From contig CAJFGA010000011.1 in assembly GCA_904374385.1 (NCBI GenBank), positions 1 to 42,239 of the forward strand: 42,239 nt of DNA, in the 5' to 3' direction. How positions within the stretch are numbered: position 1 is the first letter of the stretch; every line of letters starts with the position of its first letter. The notes under the pieces were generated by a model that saw nothing but the letters and a program-made list of their open reading frames with translations, searched no databases and was not told the DNA's origin. Below are positions 1 to 11,117 of this stretch, one piece after another. This DNA is from an uncultured Clostridia bacterium (GTDB lineage Bacteria > Bacillota > Clostridia > Christensenellales > Borkfalkiaceae). The translations under genes and the position numbers were made by a program.

Positions 1-1026
1 CTAATCACATAAATACCGACTGCCAAACGACAGTCGGTACAACGAATTTGCTGTTTGTTTACCTATTTTTAATAAATCCCCAAGGATATTTACCTTGAGA
101 TAATAGTCTTTGCCAACCAGGGCGTGGCCGTCCAGCAAAACCGCATTGGCGTGCTTTGCCGCGTGCTCGGCGATCACCTTGCGGGTGTTGGCAAATTTTA
201 TACGGTAATCCTTGGCGGTATTGCTGACATCGGAAAACCCTTTGATCGGGCTCATCAGAAACACCGTCTTGTCCGAAAAGCGGGTACAGAGCGCGTCGAT
301 CAGCGGGCCCACGCGCTCTTCGATGGCAAAGAGCGGGCGAGTGGCGATGTTAGTGCCGAGTTCGAGATAGACGGCATCGAACTGCTCGGTCAAGAAATAC
401 TCGAGTATGGCGCTTTCGCAAAAACAGCCGCTGCCGATCCCTTTGTTGAGAAATTCGATCCCTAAAATCTGTTCGGCAACGGACAGATAATTGAGCCTCG
501 GGTAAGGGGTGCCCACACCCTGGGTGATGGAAGATCCGTAGGCAAGGATACGCTTTGCGGGCACCTCGCCCGGCTCCGGCGGACGGATGCCCTTTGCCTT
601 GACGCCGAGAAAGCGCACGGGCGCCTCGCCGTTGAGAACGACGCGCCAAATTTCCGGAGAAAAGCGGTTGCACTGATTCGCCCGCAGCCCCTTGACCTGT
701 TCAAACCGCACAAAGGTCAGCTCATTCTCGCCCGCCGCCGTAAATACGCTCTGATTGAGGTAATCGCCCTGATATACGGAAACTTCGACGGGATTTTCGG
801 CGTACAGGCAGACGGCGATCTCATCGGAGGCAGTCGCAAAGCGCAGTTCACAGTTGGTCAGTTTGCGCGCATAATTTTCATGCCCCTTATATATGCCGGT
901 CACGCGGCCCGCCTCGTCATATTCGGGCATGCCGATGGCGGACAGCGCCCTTTGCGGAAAACGGTAGAGGGTCCCGTCTTTTCCGACTTCCGCTATGTTG
1001 AAAAAATCGATATTGTTTACGATCAT
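1..1026 (-). CDS. SGNH/GDSL-type hydrolase with an aberrant C-terminus
   Basis: Likely esterase/deacetylase acting on acylated glycans. The first ~145 residues look like the beta-rich accessory domain of such hydrolases. The SGNH domain follows, with block I GSSITQG (nucleophile Ser166), block II glycine in GIGSG (~197-200) and block III LGTN (Asn226). The block V Asp-x-x-His motif expected just after KDYYLKV (~312) is absent. The last ~30 residues are an unrelated basic tail ending at a TAG at the window edge, in a locally AT-rich stretch. The start is supported by GAGG six bases upstream. It is the last gene of the leftward glycan locus, after a terminator-like hairpin. I infer that the native 3' end was replaced and the enzyme is probably inactive. 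The fold assignment is firm; the substrate is unknown. Confidence 0.75.
   Translation of the reverse strand: MIVNNIDFFNIAEVGKDGTLYRFPQRALSAIGMPEYDEAGRVTGIYKGHENYARKLTNCELRFATASDEIAVCLYAENPVEVSVYQGDYLNQSVFTAAGENELTFVRFEQVKGLRANQCNRFSPEIWRVVLNGEAPVRFLGVKAKGIRPPEPGEVPAKRILAYGSSITQGVGTPYPRLNYLSVAEQILGIEFLNKGIGSGCFCESAILEYFLTEQFDAVYLELGTNIATRPLFAIEERVGPLIDALCTRFSDKTVFLMSPIKGFSDVSNTAKDYRIKFANTRKVIAEHAAKHANAVLLDGHALVGKDYYLKVNILGDLLKIGKQTANSLYRLSFGSRYLCD
14..39. repeat. Perfect 9-bp hairpin inside the aberrant tail of the SGNH gene
   Basis: TACCGACTG (14-22) and CAGTCGGTA (31-39) form a perfect stem with an 8-nt loop. It lies in the stretch that replaces the expected hydrolase C-terminus. It has no T-tract, so it does not look like an ordinary terminator. 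It could belong to the end of a mobile element lying beyond the window, which is inference only. Confidence 0.5.
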
Positions 1027-1041
1027 TGTATCCTCTTTCCG

Positions 1042-1080
1042 TTCAAAAAGCCCTTTGATGCGATCTCGGGGCTTTTTGAA
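1042..1080 (-). terminator. Hairpin after the repeat lipoprotein gene
   Basis: A perfect 12-bp inverted repeat (TTCAAAAAGCCC at 1042-1053, GGGCTTTTTGAA at 1069-1080) with a 15-nt loop lies 21 bases past the TAA of the repeat lipoprotein. The T-rich arm end gives terminator character on the minus strand. The SGNH gene starts only 16 bases beyond, so partial read-through is likely. Confidence 0.65.
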
Positions 1081-1101
1081 ACCGGTTGTTACACTATTGC
1101 A

Positions 1102-4100
1102 TTATGCACCCGTATACAGATCAAAATTCTCTTGTGCATAAAAGCGCATATTGTCGATATAAAACACAGTCTTTACATTGGGCGCAAGCGCATAGAACGC
1201 AAAGTCCGACTTGGCAAACGGGCCGTTTGCAGAATTTGAGGGGGATACGAACATGACCATGGTATACCAAGTATTTGCCGAAAGCGAAGTTACTTTTTCA
1301 CCGGACATATTCAGTGTATAGTACCAATTCCTTGCGGGGTTTTGGTCTTGATCTACGCGCGGTTCCGTCCAAAGCGTTCCGGGATTTCTCGGCACGGAAC
1401 GGAAGCCGTTGCCCTCTGCAATATAAAAATCGAACGTCACATAATAGTATCCTGCGTTCTGCGGCCAATTGTTGATATCGACGCGATCACTCATTTCGTT
1501 GGCAAGCCCTGCCGTTTCAAACTTCATCACGCCTTCGCGCTCACCGACGACAGAGGAATCTGTCGCTGCTGTCCAAACGGTATTCGCGCCGGTACCATCG
1601 TAAACGGCACCGTTCTGCGTGACCGTAACCCCATTAACAAGATCGACCTCTTCATATGCGCCATCCTCTGTATCGAGATCAAATTTTTCCTCGGTATAAT
1701 AGCGCATATTGTCGATATAAAACTCTGTGCCTCGCGCCAGGAAGAAGTAATAGGTATCTTTGTCGTTGAAAGGATCGCGCCCATTCGTTCCGTCATCAAA
1801 CACAACGATGGTGTACCACGCATCGAGAGACACCGTTTCGCCTCCAGCGAGCCTGTGGCCGTTTTCATCGATCATGTAAAACCAAGTCCAGTTCTGGTGG
1901 TATATACCTGTCGAATGAGGCGGTTGTACCTGGAGAATGGAGCCATTCGAAGACGTAGACAGTGCCGGGCCGCCGCCGAGCTGAGTCCCTGCAGGCAAGT
2001 AAACATCAAACGTCACATATCTGAATGCCTGCTGATACGGCCAATTTGTGACCTGTACACGATAATCCTGAGACGCCTGCGTCGATGAGAACCACATAAC
2101 GCCTTCGCGGCCTTCTGTAATTTCGGAGTCCTCTGCAGACGTCCATGTAACCGTTCCCTGCGTCCCCTGCACAACTTCTATATCGTTGACAAGGTCGACT
2201 TCATCGTAAGCGGCCGTTACGTTGATCGTGATCACATATACGCCCGCGCTCGTGGTGACGATCGCTTCGTAAGAAGGATCCAGCGAGGCGTAAACGCCCG
2301 CAATCCAATCGGAAATATCAGCACTCGTCGCGATCACTTCGCCGTCGACCGCAATCGATTCGATCTCCCCTTCGATCTCATCCGAATCGATGACGAAAGC
2401 ATCGTCGGTCAGCTTGTCAAAGGTAAAAGGCTCTGCGATGGTTTCCGCCACGATGATATCCACATCCATGACATAGCGATACGCTTTGCTTCCGTATGCG
2501 ATCGTAACCGTCACTTCGGCAGACGTATTTTCAGAAACTTCGTTCGCGCTGATGGTCATGCCGTCAATCCGTATCGCATCATCCGCAGAGGAAAGGGTGA
2601 TCTCGCAATCGGTAAGAGCCGAACCGTGCAGCTGCACGCCGAATTCGGAGGCGGTCAGCGTTCTGCTTTCGCCGGCAACGATGCTCATGCCGGCAGGGGC
2701 ATTCGTAACATTGAACAAGTCGAATTCATCCTGCGTGTAATAGCGCATGTCATCGATGTAGAAGGTGAGAGCTTCCTCGTTGTTCAATCCGTACAGGCAA
2801 GCCGATTCTTTCGCAAACGGGCCGTTCGCGGAATTGGAAGGCGAAACAAACATGACCATGGTATACCATGCGCCCAAATCGAGTTCGGTGACGACCGCCC
2901 CGCTTTCGGCATCGATCATATAATACCAGTTTCTGCCGGAAGGCTGCGCTTGATCGACGCGCGGCTCTGTCCAAAGCATGCTGCTGCCTGTTCGGGGGTT
3001 CGAACGGAATCCCGTTCCTTCTGCAATATAGAAGTCGAACGTCCAATAATAGTAGCCCGCATTCTGCGGCCAATTATTGATGTCCACGCGATCCTGGTAT
3101 GCGTCGGCCAAGCCGGCTGACTGATACTTCATGACGCCCGTACGGTCGCCGACGACGGATGTATCGGTCGACTCCGTCCAGACGGTATTCGTTCCCCTTC
3201 CGTCATAAACGACGCCGTTCTGCGTGACGGTGACGCCATTGACGAGATCGACTTCTTCATATGCTGCACCGAGCGTTACGGGCAAAACATACCAAAGATC
3301 CGAATCCGTCCGGATGAGCATGTTGAAAGACCGATCTTGCGCGGCGACATGGCTGAACGACGTGACCCATTCGGTGAGATCGGCACTCGTCGCAATTTCG
3401 CCCAAATCGACGCTGACAGAGGTGATCGTCCCTTCGATCGCATCGCTTTGAATCGTGTACGTTGAGGGGTCAAGATAGTCGATAAAGTACGTTTCGTCCA
3501 AAACCGTCGCATCGGTCAAGAGGATCTCGACGGTATATTCGAGGAAGGCATCTCCGCAGGCGATGCGGACGGTGACCTCGGCACAGGTATCTGCACTGAT
3601 ATTGCCGGCGGTGATCGTCATGCCGTCGACCGTGATCCATTCACTGTTCGATGTGATCGTGACGGTGTAATCGGAAACCTGCGAAGCCCCCTGATAGACG
3701 GTGAAAGCATCTTCGTCAAAGGTATAGGAAGCGCCGGAAGCCAACATTTCGGGCGCCGCGGGCCGCGCCGTCGTATAGAGCAGATCGTATCCGTCGGCGG
3801 AGTAATAGCGCATGTTGTCGATATAGAATATATCGCCGGGGTTATAGGACATGATCAGGCAGCTGGGCTTGCTGAAAATATCGGCATTCGACTGCGGCAG
3901 CACGACGAACGTATACCATTCGTCCGCCTCGATCGTGTCGGCAAGGTTGCCTTCGGAATCGATGAAATAATACCACGTTCTGGCAGGATTTTTCGCTATA
4001 CCGGGCTGTGCCTGCACATAGATGCGGTCAGAACTGCTCGTGCGGATATGGATGTCGATCCCGTTGGAGCCTTCCGGAATATAAACATCAAACGTCCAGT

Positions 4101-5539
4101 AGGCGTAGCTTTCGCCCTGCGGCCAATTGTTGATGTCTACGCGGTAGCCGAACGCATTCGCGTCTTCAAAGGTATTGCTGTACCAGTATTTATAGACGCC
4201 CGTCCTGTTTCCGACGACGGCGGCTTCATCCGCATTGCCGTCTACGAGGTTCCAAACGGTCGTCGGCGAAGGGTTGACCGAGCCGCCCGCAGCGGAAGAA
4301 CCTTCCGTGACCTGTACGCCCATACCCATCGTGAGATCGACTTCATCGTAATCTGCAGTGACCGCAATGTCGACGTAATAAATACATTCATCCGTCGCGA
4401 CGGTCACACCGGAGAACAAGAGCGGTTCGACGGCGCAGCGGCCGAGCGTGAGGATCCAATCGGTCAGATCGCTGCCGTGCGCAACGATGCCGCCCGCCAC
4501 GGTCACACTCTGCACGGTGCCGAGGATCTCGCCGGCAAGAATATCGGTATAGGTGGAAGCGTCTGTCTTGCTGAGCGTGAGCGTTTCCGAAAGCGCAACA
4601 TCGGGCAAAACGACCGTAACGACGACGGTGGCGACGATTTCATATTCTTCGCCCTCTACCGTAACGCTCGCCGCAGCGGTGATCACAGCGGTGCCCGTTC
4701 CTTCGGCAACGATCGTGCCGCCGTCGACTGAGGCGACGGAAGGATCGTTCGATTCCCATACGACTGCCGCGCTTTCGTCCTGCGTACCGCCGACGGAAAC
4801 GACGGGCCGAAGCGCAATATCCGTGATGAACGAATCGTCGGCGCCTTCTGGCTTGCTCGTGCGCAGGGTAACGGCGGACACTACATTTTCGCCCGCATCG
4901 TACAGCATGATGCTGCCGTCGATATTGACGTTGACCTGAATAGACCGGGTAAAGGATTCTCCCCTCCAAACCGTCGAAGCCGTAACGAGCGTTTGGCCGG
5001 TCGCAACGCCGGTCACGGCGCCGCCTTGCGTCTACGGTGGCGATGGCTTCGTCAGCGCTGGCAAAGGTGAACGAGACCCCCTCTACCGCGCTGCCGCGAT
5101 AGGTCAAAGACGGCGTTACGGTGACCGTGCCGCCCTCGATCACGCTGACATTTTGTTTATCGAAGGTAATGACGGGCAAATAGGAAGCCTCCGTAACGGT
5201 GACGGCGCAGGTCGCGCTCGCCTGCGTGCCCTGCAGAGATGCGGTCACCGTAGTGCTGCCGATGCCCATGGCGGTGACGGTACCCCCGTCGACCGCGGCA
5301 ATATTTTCATCCGCGCTCGACCAGACGATGGTGCCCGCCGTATCCGACGATGCCGTCAGCGTGGCGGTACTCCAGCGATCCAGTTCAAGCGTATTTCTGC
5401 TCAGCGTGACGGAAGGCGTCGGCTCGGGCACGGGCGTTTCGGGCGGGTTGTCCCCGCCGCCCGAGCAGGCGGCGAGGATCCCGGTGAAGCCCAATGCCAG
5501 CATCAGCGCCAGCAAGAGAGCAGCTAACTTTCGCTTCAT
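1102..5539 (-). pseudogene. BIG2-domain lipoprotein with four long repeats, broken by a +1 frameshift
   Basis: The product begins with a lipoprotein signal peptide (lipobox LAAC, Cys at ~25) behind GGAGGGAATTTGT-ATG. At least two BIG2-type Ig-like domains follow (motifs VTLSRNTLELDRWSTATL and IAAVDGGTVTAMGIGSTTVT). The reading frame then shifts near 5024-5030: dropping one A from GACGCAAGGCGG restores ...ATVDAGGAVTGVATG.... In the second frame come more Ig-like segments and four copies of a ~185-residue module (hallmarks NNWPQ, YYWTFDFYIAEG, RNWYYMID, FYIDNMRYY), which look like beta-sandwich carbohydrate-binding modules. The whole protein would be ~1479 residues, anchored outside the cell. 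It follows the DUF4838 lipoprotein gene by 43 bases, suggesting a shared glycan-binding role. A sequencing error is an alternative to true inactivation. I cannot name the repeat family. Confidence 0.8.
1105..4355 (-). repeat. Four dispersed ~540-575 bp coding repeats in the lipoprotein
   Basis: Copies lie at about 3780-4355, 2715-3272, 1676-2217 and 1105-1665. Each starts with an AYxEVDLxNGVxV-type segment and ends with FYIDNMRYY. The last two copies are nearly back to back; the others are separated by ~500 bases encoding Ig-like segments. The second and fourth copies are the most alike. These are protein-module duplications, not a mobile element. Confidence 0.75.
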
Positions 5540-5582
5540 ACAAATTCCCTCCTCTGATATTTTTTAGACAATGCGTGCATGA

Positions 5583-7547
5583 TCAAATTCCCCAAGAAGA
5601 CCACAATTCCGTGATCGCCTGTTTCTCCGCATAGCGGTTGACTTCGAGCGCATTGCAGTCGTTGCGGAATTGGTTGCGCAGAGCCGTCAATTCGCTCTCG
5701 CTAAAACGGTTGCCCCACAGATCGAGAAGCAGATAGCGCGGCGACAGAGATTCGAGCTGCACGTTTTCCAGATACATGGCGTATGCGGTCGGGTCTTCTT
5801 CCGCGAGGGCGGCAAGATCCTCTTCCGCCTGGTCACAATAAGAGATCCAGCGCTCTAAAAGCGTCGCCGGCCAATACCGCTGTTCGAGCGGCTCGATGCC
5901 TTGGTAGCCGACGTAATCCATCGTCTCTTCCATGAACAGGAAGTGAGAGCGCAGCTCGTCAAAGTACCGGCGCATCGTGGTTGCCGCAGGCCCGAAATAA
6001 TTGGTAAAGAACTTATCGATCAGTTCCTCCATATCATAATTGACGTTCCAGTGCAATTTTGCATTGAGGTACAGCTTGAGCGCGCAGAATCCGGTAGACT
6101 GAATGGAATTGTACTGGCTTTGGTCAAGCAACCATTCCGCGCCAACCTCCGCCCACAGGCGGTAGTTCGCCTGCATGGAGTTGTAGGTGTTCGTAGGGAC
6201 GAGGTAGTAATGGAAGCCCGTCGAATACGTCCACATATAGATATTATCGGTGATGGTTTCCCAGCCACGCAATGCCGTATAATAAGGGGCATTATATTCG
6301 TCGTAGAAGTCCTTCTGATAGGTCGCCAAAATGGGCGCGTACAAGATGCCTACGTTGTCGGCGCACAGAACGGTATCGTCGATGGGCGCGTAAGTATCGG
6401 TCGCCTCGTCATACGTCACGGGAGCCGGCTCAGTGGCATGATATGCGAAGAAAACGATTTTTAAATCGCGCTCATAAGGAGTCCCTTCCGGCGTTGCAAA
6501 CCATTCGTCGATGAGTGCGCTCACCTGATTGCAAAAGCGGATGACGGAAACCGCATCGGTACCGTACTGCTGATTGAGCGCCGTGCAGTCGGCACAGGTG
6601 CACCAAGTACTGGTATCCTCCATCGTAATGGTCACATAGGACCTGTCCTGCGCGATGATTTCACTTTCAATGCGCTCCGCTACCAATTCTGCCATCTCCG
6701 TAAGGGACGCGCTGTCCCCGTGCGCGGTATAGCAAAGCTGCGTTCCGTCTTCGCTGTACCATTCGGGATGCAGCGAACGATAGATATCGGGATCAACATA
6801 TTTGAAACTATTATGCCACGGGCTATTACCTATCGTTAACCAAATTGTATTATCGGTAATGCGCATCCTTTGGCGCAAAGTCGTATTATAATCGGTAAAG
6901 CCATAGGTAGACTGCATATACTGGATGTCGGGCGCGTCGATGATATTCATTTCGTTCAGCTTCATATCGCGCACGTCGGTCGCGATGACAACTTCGTCTG
7001 CGCCGTACACTTCAAAGCCCAGCTGATATTCCAGCCAAGTATAGGCGGCGTAGAGCGTGCCCGTATCCGTCGTGCCCATGATATACACATTGTCGTCCTT
7101 TGTCTGCACATATACGCCGTTATCGTCGAGCCGCGCAGCGATGTCGCCGCTGATGGACACGCCTGCGGAAGCCGCGGCCTGGGTATTGCCGACGGAGATA
7201 TAATTCGTATTCGGCAACGCGGCGTCGGTCACGACATCGAGCGTGATCCCGGACGCCTCGTAGATGAGCACGGAAATTTCCGAGGCGGCCGTTTCGACGA
7301 GATCGCCGCACTCGTCCGGAATGACGATCACATAATCGCTGCGGCCGTTCGAAATAAAGTCGGCAGAGCCCTCTTCCACATAAATTTCATGCGTGCCGCC
7401 CTCCCATGCGCCCGGCGTTGCCGGCGCAAGATTTTCAGAACCGGGAGTAACGGGCGTTTCGCCCCCTTCCTTGGAGCATCCCGCAACGACGCCGAACAAA
7501 AACAGGGCTGCCAAGATGCAAACTAAAATTTTCCGTATATTTTTCAT
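5583..7547 (-). CDS. DUF4838-type lipoprotein
   Basis: A 654-residue exported lipoprotein: signal peptide with lipobox VAGC (Cys24), then a Ser/Thr/Gly/Pro linker. The N-terminal alpha/beta domain (~45-190) resembles the accessory domain of alpha-glucuronidase-like enzymes (TLYAAYTWLEYQLGFEVYG). The DUF4838 region (~200-560) contains HPEWYSEDG and a CxCADC cysteine cluster (TWCTCADCTALN) typical of the family, which is found in polysaccharide-utilisation loci. The precise reaction is not established; a glycosidase-like role on a complex glycan is inferred. The start is fixed by GAGGTAAACGGTT-ATG, and its ribosome site overlaps the TGA of the upstream surface-protein gene. The reading frame is intact, unlike its neighbours. 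The next gene downstream is another lipoprotein. Confidence 0.75.
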   Translation of the reverse strand: MKNIRKILVCILAALFLFGVVAGCSKEGGETPVTPGSENLAPATPGAWEGGTHEIYVEEGSADFISNGRSDYVIVIPDECGDLVETAASEISVLIYEASGITLDVVTDAALPNTNYISVGNTQAAASAGVSISGDIAARLDDNGVYVQTKDDNVYIMGTTDTGTLYAAYTWLEYQLGFEVYGADEVVIATDVRDMKLNEMNIIDAPDIQYMQSTYGFTDYNTTLRQRMRITDNTIWLTIGNSPWHNSFKYVDPDIYRSLHPEWYSEDGTQLCYTAHGDSASLTEMAELVAERIESEIIAQDRSYVTITMEDTSTWCTCADCTALNQQYGTDAVSVIRFCNQVSALIDEWFATPEGTPYERDLKIVFFAYHATEPAPVTYDEATDTYAPIDDTVLCADNVGILYAPILATYQKDFYDEYNAPYYTALRGWETITDNIYMWTYSTGFHYYLVPTNTYNSMQANYRLWAEVGAEWLLDQSQYNSIQSTGFCALKLYLNAKLHWNVNYDMEELIDKFFTNYFGPAATTMRRYFDELRSHFLFMEETMDYVGYQGIEPLEQRYWPATLLERWISYCDQAEEDLAALAEEDPTAYAMYLENVQLESLSPRYLLLDLWGNRFSESELTALRNQFRNDCNALEVNRYAEKQAITELWSSWGI

Positions 7548-7558
7548 AACCGTTTACC

Positions 7559-10500
7559 TCACATTACATTGACGGTGTAGGAGACGATCGCCGCATTGCC
7601 CGCGTCGTCCGCCGCATAATACGTCACCGTCCATGCGCCTGCCACGTCGGGGATAAACCCATTGTAGTAGGTCACCGTTTCCGCCATCGTGTAGAGCGGA
7701 ATCATGACGCCGTCCGGGCGGGTCAGGTATACATAATAGACCACATCGTCCGTAAAGTCGTCCGTGACTTCGATTTCCGCAACGGGGATTGTCTGCCCGA
7801 CCGAACCGGTGCGCACAGAACCGTTCACATAACGGATCTCGGGCGCCTGATTGTCGGTCACGCTGATGGTAAAATAGGACGACTGGCTGAGTCCAGAACC
7901 GTCTTCCGCCTCCCACAGGACGCTGTAAGTGCCGAGCCTGTCGACGACGAACGTATACTGCATGCCGGGATCGACGCCGTCAAGGGCAACGCCCGATTGA
8001 GACGTGACGATGGCGTTCGAAGGATCCGTAACGGTCACCGTAAAGGATACATGCGGATCGAGCACGTCGGTCGCGATCGCGGGGACGACGGTCACGACGT
8101 CGCCGGGAGCAAAGCTCCTGCTCATCGCGCCCAACAGGGTGATCTGCGGGTTGGCAATATCGTAATCTCTGCTGTTCAAGCTTTGGTTATTGATCGAGGA
8201 CACGAAGATGCCGGCTTCGCCGCTCACTTCGGCAAAAGCGCCGCCGATGCTCACCCTGCCCGACGCAAAACCGCCGAAGCTGTACGGAGCGACGGAAAGA
8301 TCGACCGTGAGAGAGCCTATCGAAAGCATTTTTGTCGACGTATTGTAAGAAATGGTAAAGGAAATCGGCGCTCCTTCGTTTCCGTACCAACTGCCGGAGA
8401 AGGATCCCGCCGTATTGCCGTCGATCTCCACGATCGCGTTGGCGCCCTCTTCATTGCGGAAAATATCGAGCGTGAAGCCGCACGCGGCGTCCTCAGGATC
8501 GGTAAAGGTCATGCGGAGAATGCCGAAGGCGTTGCGTTCGGGATCGACCGCCGCCGTGATCGAAAAGCCCGCGTCGACCGGGTTGATAAAGGTAAACGAT
8601 GCGTCCTGCGATGCCTGCACCGCGACGGAACTGCTCGATGCGGACGACGTTATGTTTGCGCCGTAGAAATAATTTTCCATATGGACGGAATCGCCGTAAC
8701 CGACCTCGACCACCGTGGCCGTGACGGAAACGGGTTCCGCCGTTCCCGCTGAAAACGTGACGGTGATCTCCCCTTCCGTTGCGGGCGTGAAGAGGCTGCC
8801 GGAAATCGTCGCCTGCTCGTCCGTCGAAGAGAATGTCACTGCCGTCTCGACGGGGCTGCCCGAAGCGTACGCATAGGCGACCGCTCCGGAAAGATCGTAT
8901 GTGCAACCGGCGATCAGATAATCGGGCAAGGCGGGGACTTCGGTAATGCGCACGATATTGCCCGCTTCGACCGTCAGGTCATAGCTCTCCGAAACCGAAG
9001 AGATATAATCGCTGAGGGTATAGGTAACCGTATATGTGCCCGCATATTCGGCCAGGAAAACGCCGTCCGTTACGTCATAGACGACGTCGGAGCCTTGCAG
9101 AGAAGCGGTCACGGCGACATTCCATTCGCCGACGGTGCCGCTGACTTCATAGCCGCGAACCTGCACGTTCTCGCCGGATAAGCCCGCCTGCGCGCTGCCC
9201 GTAAGCGTAACGGCGAGCGCCTCGCTGCGCGCCGCGGCGCGCACGGTGACCGTTTGGGTCGCCACGTTGCCGAAATTGTCCTTCGCGCTGTATTCGATGA
9301 CGTAGTCACCCGCTCTGTCGGGCGTGAATGCGCCGTCGATCACGTCAAATTCGGAAGCGAGCGACGAGCCGTAGCCGTACCATACCCGGCAGGAAAAATC
9401 GGGATCGCTATCCTCATCGTCCGATACGGTCGCGCCGAACAACCGGTAAGGCTGCCCTACCACCGCCTGCGGGATCTCGGCGGGAAGATCGATGTCGATT
9501 GCGGGGGCTTGGGTATCGCGCACCTCTTCGGTGTCGCCCTGCGTCAGGTCGATATTCGCTATATTCGTGAATACGAGCGTGGTAGAACTGGAATTGTAGG
9601 AACCGCACGTAATGGAAAGATAGGCCGTGCCGTTTTCAAACCCGTTCCAGAACTGCGAAAAGACGACGGGATCGTCAAAGCGGACGACCTCGGTCATATT
9701 GGCGCCCGTATAGAGGGTCTTGGAAGTATAATCGAACCAGAGATAATAGGCCTGCGTCGCATAGGTTTGGCCGTTGGCGCAGTCGCCGTACAGCGAGAAA
9801 GTAGAGGGCGTACCCCAAGTATCTCCGCTGTGCAATCTGCTGCCTTCCCAGCCGGACTGCGCCTAGAATGCGGCGCCCGCACGCGTATAGGTGCTGTTGC
9901 GCGCCCAATCATACGAAGGGGTATCCGCAACGTCCGCCTGCTGTGCCGTGATCGTGAGATAATTGTCAGGATTCTGCGTATCGGTGAAGGTAAAGATCAC
10001 CTGCAGCGCGTCCGCCGTGTTGATCACGCTCGGAACGCAGTACATTTGAATGAGCGCAGATGCCGACGTCATGCTGCCGAAATCGATGGGCTTGTTGAAG
10101 GTAAACGTATCGCCCCTCTCCAACTCGACGACCACGCCGGGGCGGTCGGCAACGTTGGGATCGGACGGCGTACCATAGTAAGCCCTCGACCCCGTGCCGC
10201 TCACTTCATAGAGATGCTGCACGGCAATAAAGGTGCGCGATTCCTCGACGGGCACGCCGCCGATTTCCGCCGTATAGAGCAACGTGTATTCGCCCGCCTC
10301 GTCCAACGGATAGGAGGCGGCGCTACGCGCCCTGCCGGAGGGATAGACGAGCGTCGTATCCGACGTCGTCACCGTCTGTCCGCCGTACGAGACGGAAGCC
10401 TCGGGCGGCGTCAGTGTTTCGCCCGTGAAATAAGTATCTGCGATATCCGCGTCGGCGACGGACGGCACTGCCGCCTGCGCCGTGCCGAAATAGATGCCGG

Positions 10501-10573
10501 CAAAGAGCGCCGCGACGATCAGAAGCGCAAATACAAGTAACACGGTGGTTGCTTTGATCAAGCGTTTTGTCAT
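7559..10573 (-). pseudogene. Large secreted Ig-like surface protein interrupted by an in-frame TAG
   Basis: Two open stretches in the same frame are separated by one TAG codon at 9863-9865 (protein context RAGAAF-stop-AQSGWEGS, where CAG to TAG would explain it). The chosen ATG at 10573 follows GGGAGGAATTT. The product would be ~1003 residues: a signal peptide/membrane segment (1-33), a jelly-roll-like region (~90-420), then repeated Ig/HYR-like domains (for example DTQAPAIDIDLPA, DYVIEYSAKDNFGN, DNQAPEIRYVNGS) ending with VAGAWTVTYYAADDAGNAAIVSYTV. No anchor is visible at the C-terminus. It sits between the permease fragment and the DUF4838 gene. Because TAG serves as a normal stop elsewhere in the window (14205), recoding is unlikely. 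Function unknown; glycan binding or surface adhesion is plausible. Confidence 0.75.
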
Positions 10574-10589
10574 AAATTCCTCCCTTTTT

Positions 10590-11117
10590 TTATTCTTTGA
10601 TTCCACCCATAGAAACATTGCCGATCAGGCGTTCGTGGAATATCAAAAACAAGATGAGTATGGGGACCAACATGATAATGGAAGCGGTGATCCGGCTCGG
10701 AACGCTCGAATTCATCGTGGCGTTCGAATTGGAATATGTAAACACGCCGAACGCGACCGTGGGATAACTCGGAATATAGATGAGCGGGATCTGATAATCG
10801 TTCCAATATGTGATAAAGTTCAAAAGAAGCACCGTAAAAAAAGTGTAACGCGCGAGCGGGAAATAAATATTGACCATGATGCGCAGCTCCGACGCGCCGT
10901 CGAGATACGCCGCCTCGGCGTAATCCTGCGGGATGCCCTTGAACATCGCGTTGAACACGAGGAAGTACATGCCCAGGAAAGACATCTTCATGATCCATAT
11001 CCCCCACATCGTGTCGTACAGCCCGAGCGCACGGGACATCTGGATCTCGGACGGCAGGTTGCCGATGATGGGCAGGACCATCGCCACGACTACGATCGTG
11101 TAGATGACCGAACTCAT
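10590..11117 (-). pseudogene. MalG-type sugar ABC permease, N-terminally truncated
   Basis: The 175-residue product matches the C-terminal two thirds of carbohydrate ABC permeases of the MalG/CUT1 class. Several membrane helices are present, and the EAA loop that contacts the ATPase is clear (EAAYLDGASELRIMVNIYFP, ~68-87). It ends with RLIGNVSMGGIKE, as such proteins do. The family is usually ~270-300 residues, so about 100-115 N-terminal residues, including the first helices, are missing. The same frame stays open upstream only to a TGA at 11166, reading KFSKFKMSSVIYTI, which still looks like permease. It overlaps the end of the oxidoreductase gene by 4 bases (ATGA). No binding protein, partner permease or ATPase is present. 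It is most likely the 3' remnant of a gene cut by a deletion. Confidence 0.75.

Noticed and set aside
1105-4355. CRISPR array or mobile repeats
   Set aside because: The repeats are ~550 bp, in frame and encode a recurring protein module; no short direct repeats with spacers are seen.
9863-9865. TAG recoding (pyrrolysine or amber reassignment)
   Set aside because: TAG ends the MBG gene at 14205 in a natural place and no pyl genes are present in the window. A CAG-to-TAG change explains the site simply.
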